The position numbers were made by a program, and so were the translations under genes. DNA of 64,000 nt from Ditylenchus dipsaci (lineage: Eukaryota > Nematoda > Chromadorea > Rhabditida > Anguinidae). Of the stretch, positions 61,832-64,000 are shown piece after piece. The notes under the pieces were generated by a model, which made no database searches, was not told where the DNA came from, and saw only the letters and a list, made by a program, of their open reading frames with translations. Every line of letters begins with the position of its first letter. Within the stretch, counting starts at the first letter, position 1. The DNA is taken from contig SADC01000457.1 of the NCBI GenBank assembly GCA_004194705.1, positions 1 to 64,000 of the forward strand, written 5' to 3'.

Positions 61832-62584
61832 TTTTTAGCAATAAAATTTATTCCCCGAAAATATTCCAAACATATGGTTTTGTAGCTCTTTCCATCCTCT
61901 TTCGAATGGTATATAAAGTTTCATTAGAATATTTTATAAAAGCCATTATTTGGTTACAAACATATGTGAGGTCATTTTAGGATGTTGATAGGCATTTTTA
62001 TCACTTTAGCTGATCAAAATTTTAATTAAAAGTTCAAGGCTACAGCACAATAAAAGCACCATGTTGTAGCGCAGTTCAAGAGCTACAAAAACCACTTTAC
62101 AGAGTAGCTTTTAAAAATCTGAGTGTTGAGATATGGCTTTTTTGAAAAAAAAACAATTTCTTGAAAAATAACCAAAATCAAATTTTATCCAAATTTTTTA
62201 GATTTCAGTCATTTTCAAGAAATTGATTTTTTTGAAAAAGCCATATCTCAACACTCAGATTTTTAAAAGCTACTCTGTAAAGTGGTTTTTGTAGCTCTTG
62301 AACTGCGCTACAACATGGTGCTTTTATTGTGCTGTAGCCTTGAACTTTTAATTAAAATTTTGATCAGCTAAAGTGATAAAAATGCCTATCAACATCCTAA
62401 AATGACCTCACATATGTTTGTAACCAAATAATGGCTTTTATAAAATATTCTAATGAAACTTTATATACCATTCGAAAGAGGATGGAAAGAGCTACAAAAC
62501 CATATGTTTGGAATATTTTCGGGGAATAAATTTTATTGCTAAAAATTAGTTCAAAGTCCATTCCGAACTTTATGGTCACCAGTT
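61792..62584. repeat. Large near-perfect palindrome that copies the end of a GH25 exon
   Basis: AACTGGTGACCATAAAGTTC at 61792 is repeated as GAACTTTATGGTCACCAGTT ending at 62584. The two ~395-bp arms match almost base for base, folding near 62190. The right arm includes the last 11 codons and stop of the GH25 exon at 62551-62856. The left arm holds the same codons on the plus strand. Confidence 0.88.
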
Positions 62585-62856
62585 ATATCAACCAAACAGA
62601 ATTTGTCTCTCTGTGCAAAATGACAAACATCGTGAAGTTCATGCTTCTTAGTATACTGCCAACCAAACCATCCCTTTCTGTTCCAAGTTTGTGGCACAAC
62701 AGGAAGCCCATAATATTGTGAAATCCATAAGCCATAGTTGCCAAATGGGTGCTTTGTAAAACTAATTTGACGAGTCCATACCTCAGGCTTGCAGTATATC
62801 CATATATTGGCAAAATCAGCCAAATTTCTAAGGAATTCAAATAAATTGTCAGCCAT
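62551..62856 (-). CDS. GH25 lysozyme-like C-terminal exon, second copy
   Basis: A 306-base exon after TTTCAG. It reads ADNLFEFLRNLADF, NIWIYCKPEVWTRQ, NYGLWISQYYG, PQTWNRKGWFGWQYT and ends VDITGDHKVRNGL. It aligns with the last exons of the GH25 gene at 57353-60290 but keeps WFGWQYT and a terminal VD segment, closer to the family norm. The initial Met is in mid-domain, so it is not a start codon. The upstream exons, with the catalytic half, must lie beyond 62900 or outside the window; repeats fill the rest of the minus strand here. Confidence 0.7.
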   Translation of the reverse strand: MADNLFEFLRNLADFANIWIYCKPEVWTRQISFTKHPFGNYGLWISQYYGLPVVPQTWNRKGWFGWQYTKKHELHDVCHFAQRDKFCLVDITGDHKVRNGL

Positions 62857-62943
62857 CTGAAATATGCAAGAAGCGTCAATTTTTTTTATAAACATGATAA
62901 AGTCACATTAAAACGATGTTTTTTCCATGGATGTCAAAACTAG

Positions 62944-63032
62944 GGTTCTTGTCGTTATCCGGACTACCTCTACTATTTTTTCTCTGTAGTTCTGTTTATG
63001 GATAGAGGTAGTCCGTATAACCGACAAGAACC
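62944..63032. repeat. Hairpin GGTTCTTGTCG ... CGACAAGAACC
   Basis: GGTTCTTGTCGTTATCCGGA CTACCTCTA pairs with TAGAGGTAGTCCGTATAACC GACAAGAACC around a ~25-base loop. It is a short inverted-repeat element directly abutting the next one. Confidence 0.75.
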
Positions 63033-63035
63033 ACT

Positions 63036-63790
63036 AGTGTTGGCAGTTGGCGAAAATCGAGAATCGAGAAAGACAAAGTTTTTGAGAATCGAGATTCTCA
63101 ACAAAAAATTTCGAGAATATCGACGAGAAACACGATAGAGGCCAGAAATTCCTTTATTCGTACTCCGAACAAACACTAGACGAACAAATTAATAAGTAAA
63201 GTTAACATCAGAAAGAGCACGGTTCAGACAAATGAGCTGCTCGGCAGTTTGCTGTATCAGAGTCTTTCTTCTTTCCGAACAGATCAATTTTCCATATATT
63301 GTGAGCCATGCTTGCCTACACAAACGTATGGCTTAATTCACCTTTAGGACCCTCTTTTTTGCCTTGTCCCCTGTTGTTTTTTGTTGAAATATGCCTTGGT
63401 CCCTCCTGTCCATTATAGTTATATTCATACTGTGATCATGGTGATCACCTTCAAAACAACAGGGGGGACCAAGGCATTTTCAACAAAACAAAAGGGGACC
63501 AAGGCAAAAAGGGGGACCTAAAGGAGAACAAAATGTATATGATGAGGGCAGATACAACAAGAATATAAGTACAGGTACAGTAGCATATAAATTGTCATAA
63601 ATGTGCAATTGTCCTAGCAGTTACAAGTAAGATAAAAGAAAAACAATTTCATGTCGAAACAAAATTTCTCAAAAATGTCGAGATCTCGACGAGAAAGGAA
63701 AAATTGAAATCGAGGATCGAGAAAGGCAACATTTTCGAGACGAGAAACGAAAAATTCTTGAAATTTTCTCGTCTCGATGCCAACACTAGT
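63036..63790. mobile_element. TIR element TAGTGTTGGCA with ATCGAGAA subrepeats
   Basis: CTAGTGTTGGCA at 63036 and TGCCAACACTAG at about 63789 form the ends. CGAGAATCGAGAAAG-type subrepeats follow on the left and CTCGACGAGAAA/GAGACGAGAAACG on the right. A MITE is nested at 63335-63530. No clear target duplication is seen. Confidence 0.65.
63335..63530. mobile_element. TTGGTCCCCCTGTTGTTTT-family MITE, copy 3
   Basis: AATTCACCTTTAGGACC on the left faces GGACCTAAAGGAGAA on the right. GCCTTGGTCCCTCCTGTCC and AACAACAGGGGGGACCAAGG stand inside. It is inserted in the TAGTGTTGGCA element. Confidence 0.8.
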
Positions 63791-63803
63791 CAAAACAGCC
63801 AAA

Positions 63804-63947
63804 ATGACCAAAATTAGTATAAATTTTTGGCTGCTTTTTGGCTGTGTCTTAGTCGTCTACTTTTCAGCGACCCATTGCTCGGCGGAAAATTTACCAAAAC
63901 GGTCACATATAAGCTTGTTCGAAAGATCTACTCTTGCTGAACCAAAT
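63804..63947 (+). CDS. First exon of a secreted protein gene, runs off the window
   Basis: ATG at 63804, 48 codons and a strong donor GTATGT (phase 0). A short lead MTKISIN precedes a hydrophobic run (FWLLFGCVLVVYFSA) and a cleavage-like THCSA, followed by a polar segment (ENLPKRSHISLFERSTLAE). This is a classic secretory signal. Too little of the mature protein is present to name it. The start codon lies only some 15 bp beyond the right end of the TAGTGTTGGCA element, so the element occupies the promoter region. Confidence 0.55.
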
Positions 63948-64000
63948 GTATGTTTGAGTTTGGATTTCTGATTTAAAAAATTAAGAGAAACAGTCCTTAA

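Noticed and set aside
63036..63790. hAT assignment for the TAGTGTTGGCA element
   Set aside because: The terminal sequence is suggestive, but the 8 bp on each side do not match, so the superfamily stays open.

Overview
This is an AT-rich metazoan nuclear window, most probably from a nematode. The genes are split into short exons by introns with GT donors and mostly TTTCAG or TTAG acceptors, and some exons are only 16-18 bases long. The gene content includes a nematode-style seven-transmembrane receptor, GH25 lysozyme-like genes and BTF3/NAC-beta. The rest is packed with inverted-repeat DNA elements. Nematode is an inference from gene content and splice style. Several conserved exons need a single-base change, usually in a homopolymer, to stay in frame, which points to residual indels in a long-read assembly.

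Layout. 1-18.5 kb is repeat territory: a nested fold-back element of about 7.7 kb, a hAT-like element with long terminal inverted repeats (TIRs) and an 8-bp target duplication, small TA-flanked elements, and one orphan coiled-coil exon on the minus strand. 18.9-22.4 kb holds the starts of two small minus-strand genes and a decayed BEL/Pao-like integrase fragment. 24.9-29.4 kb is the six-exon BTF3 gene. Its last intron carries a 2.2-kb TIR element holding minus-strand exons that look like pieces of host genes (Ulp1-like start, WD40 repeat). 33.1-37.4 kb is a six-exon GPCR gene with large elements in its introns. 40.9-44.9 kb is a well-spliced, nine-exon zinc-ribbon nuclear protein gene.

The centrepiece is the minus-strand gene at 49.7-45.5 kb. 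A signal peptide, two six-cysteine beta-defensin-like domains and one transmembrane segment are joined, in phase, to a cytoplasmic diadenylate cyclase (DisA_N/CdaA-type) domain that keeps the DGA, RHR and SEETG motifs. This is a receptor-like c-di-AMP synthase in an intron-containing animal gene. A plus-strand paralogue at 54.5-56.3 kb keeps the defensin-like ectodomain and membrane segment but shows no cyclase. Next to it are two GH25 lysozyme-like genes. One lacks the catalytic DxE. The other has its 3' end copied into a large palindrome. Together they suggest a locus for interaction with bacteria; that function is inference. The window ends in the first exon of a plus-strand secreted-protein gene.
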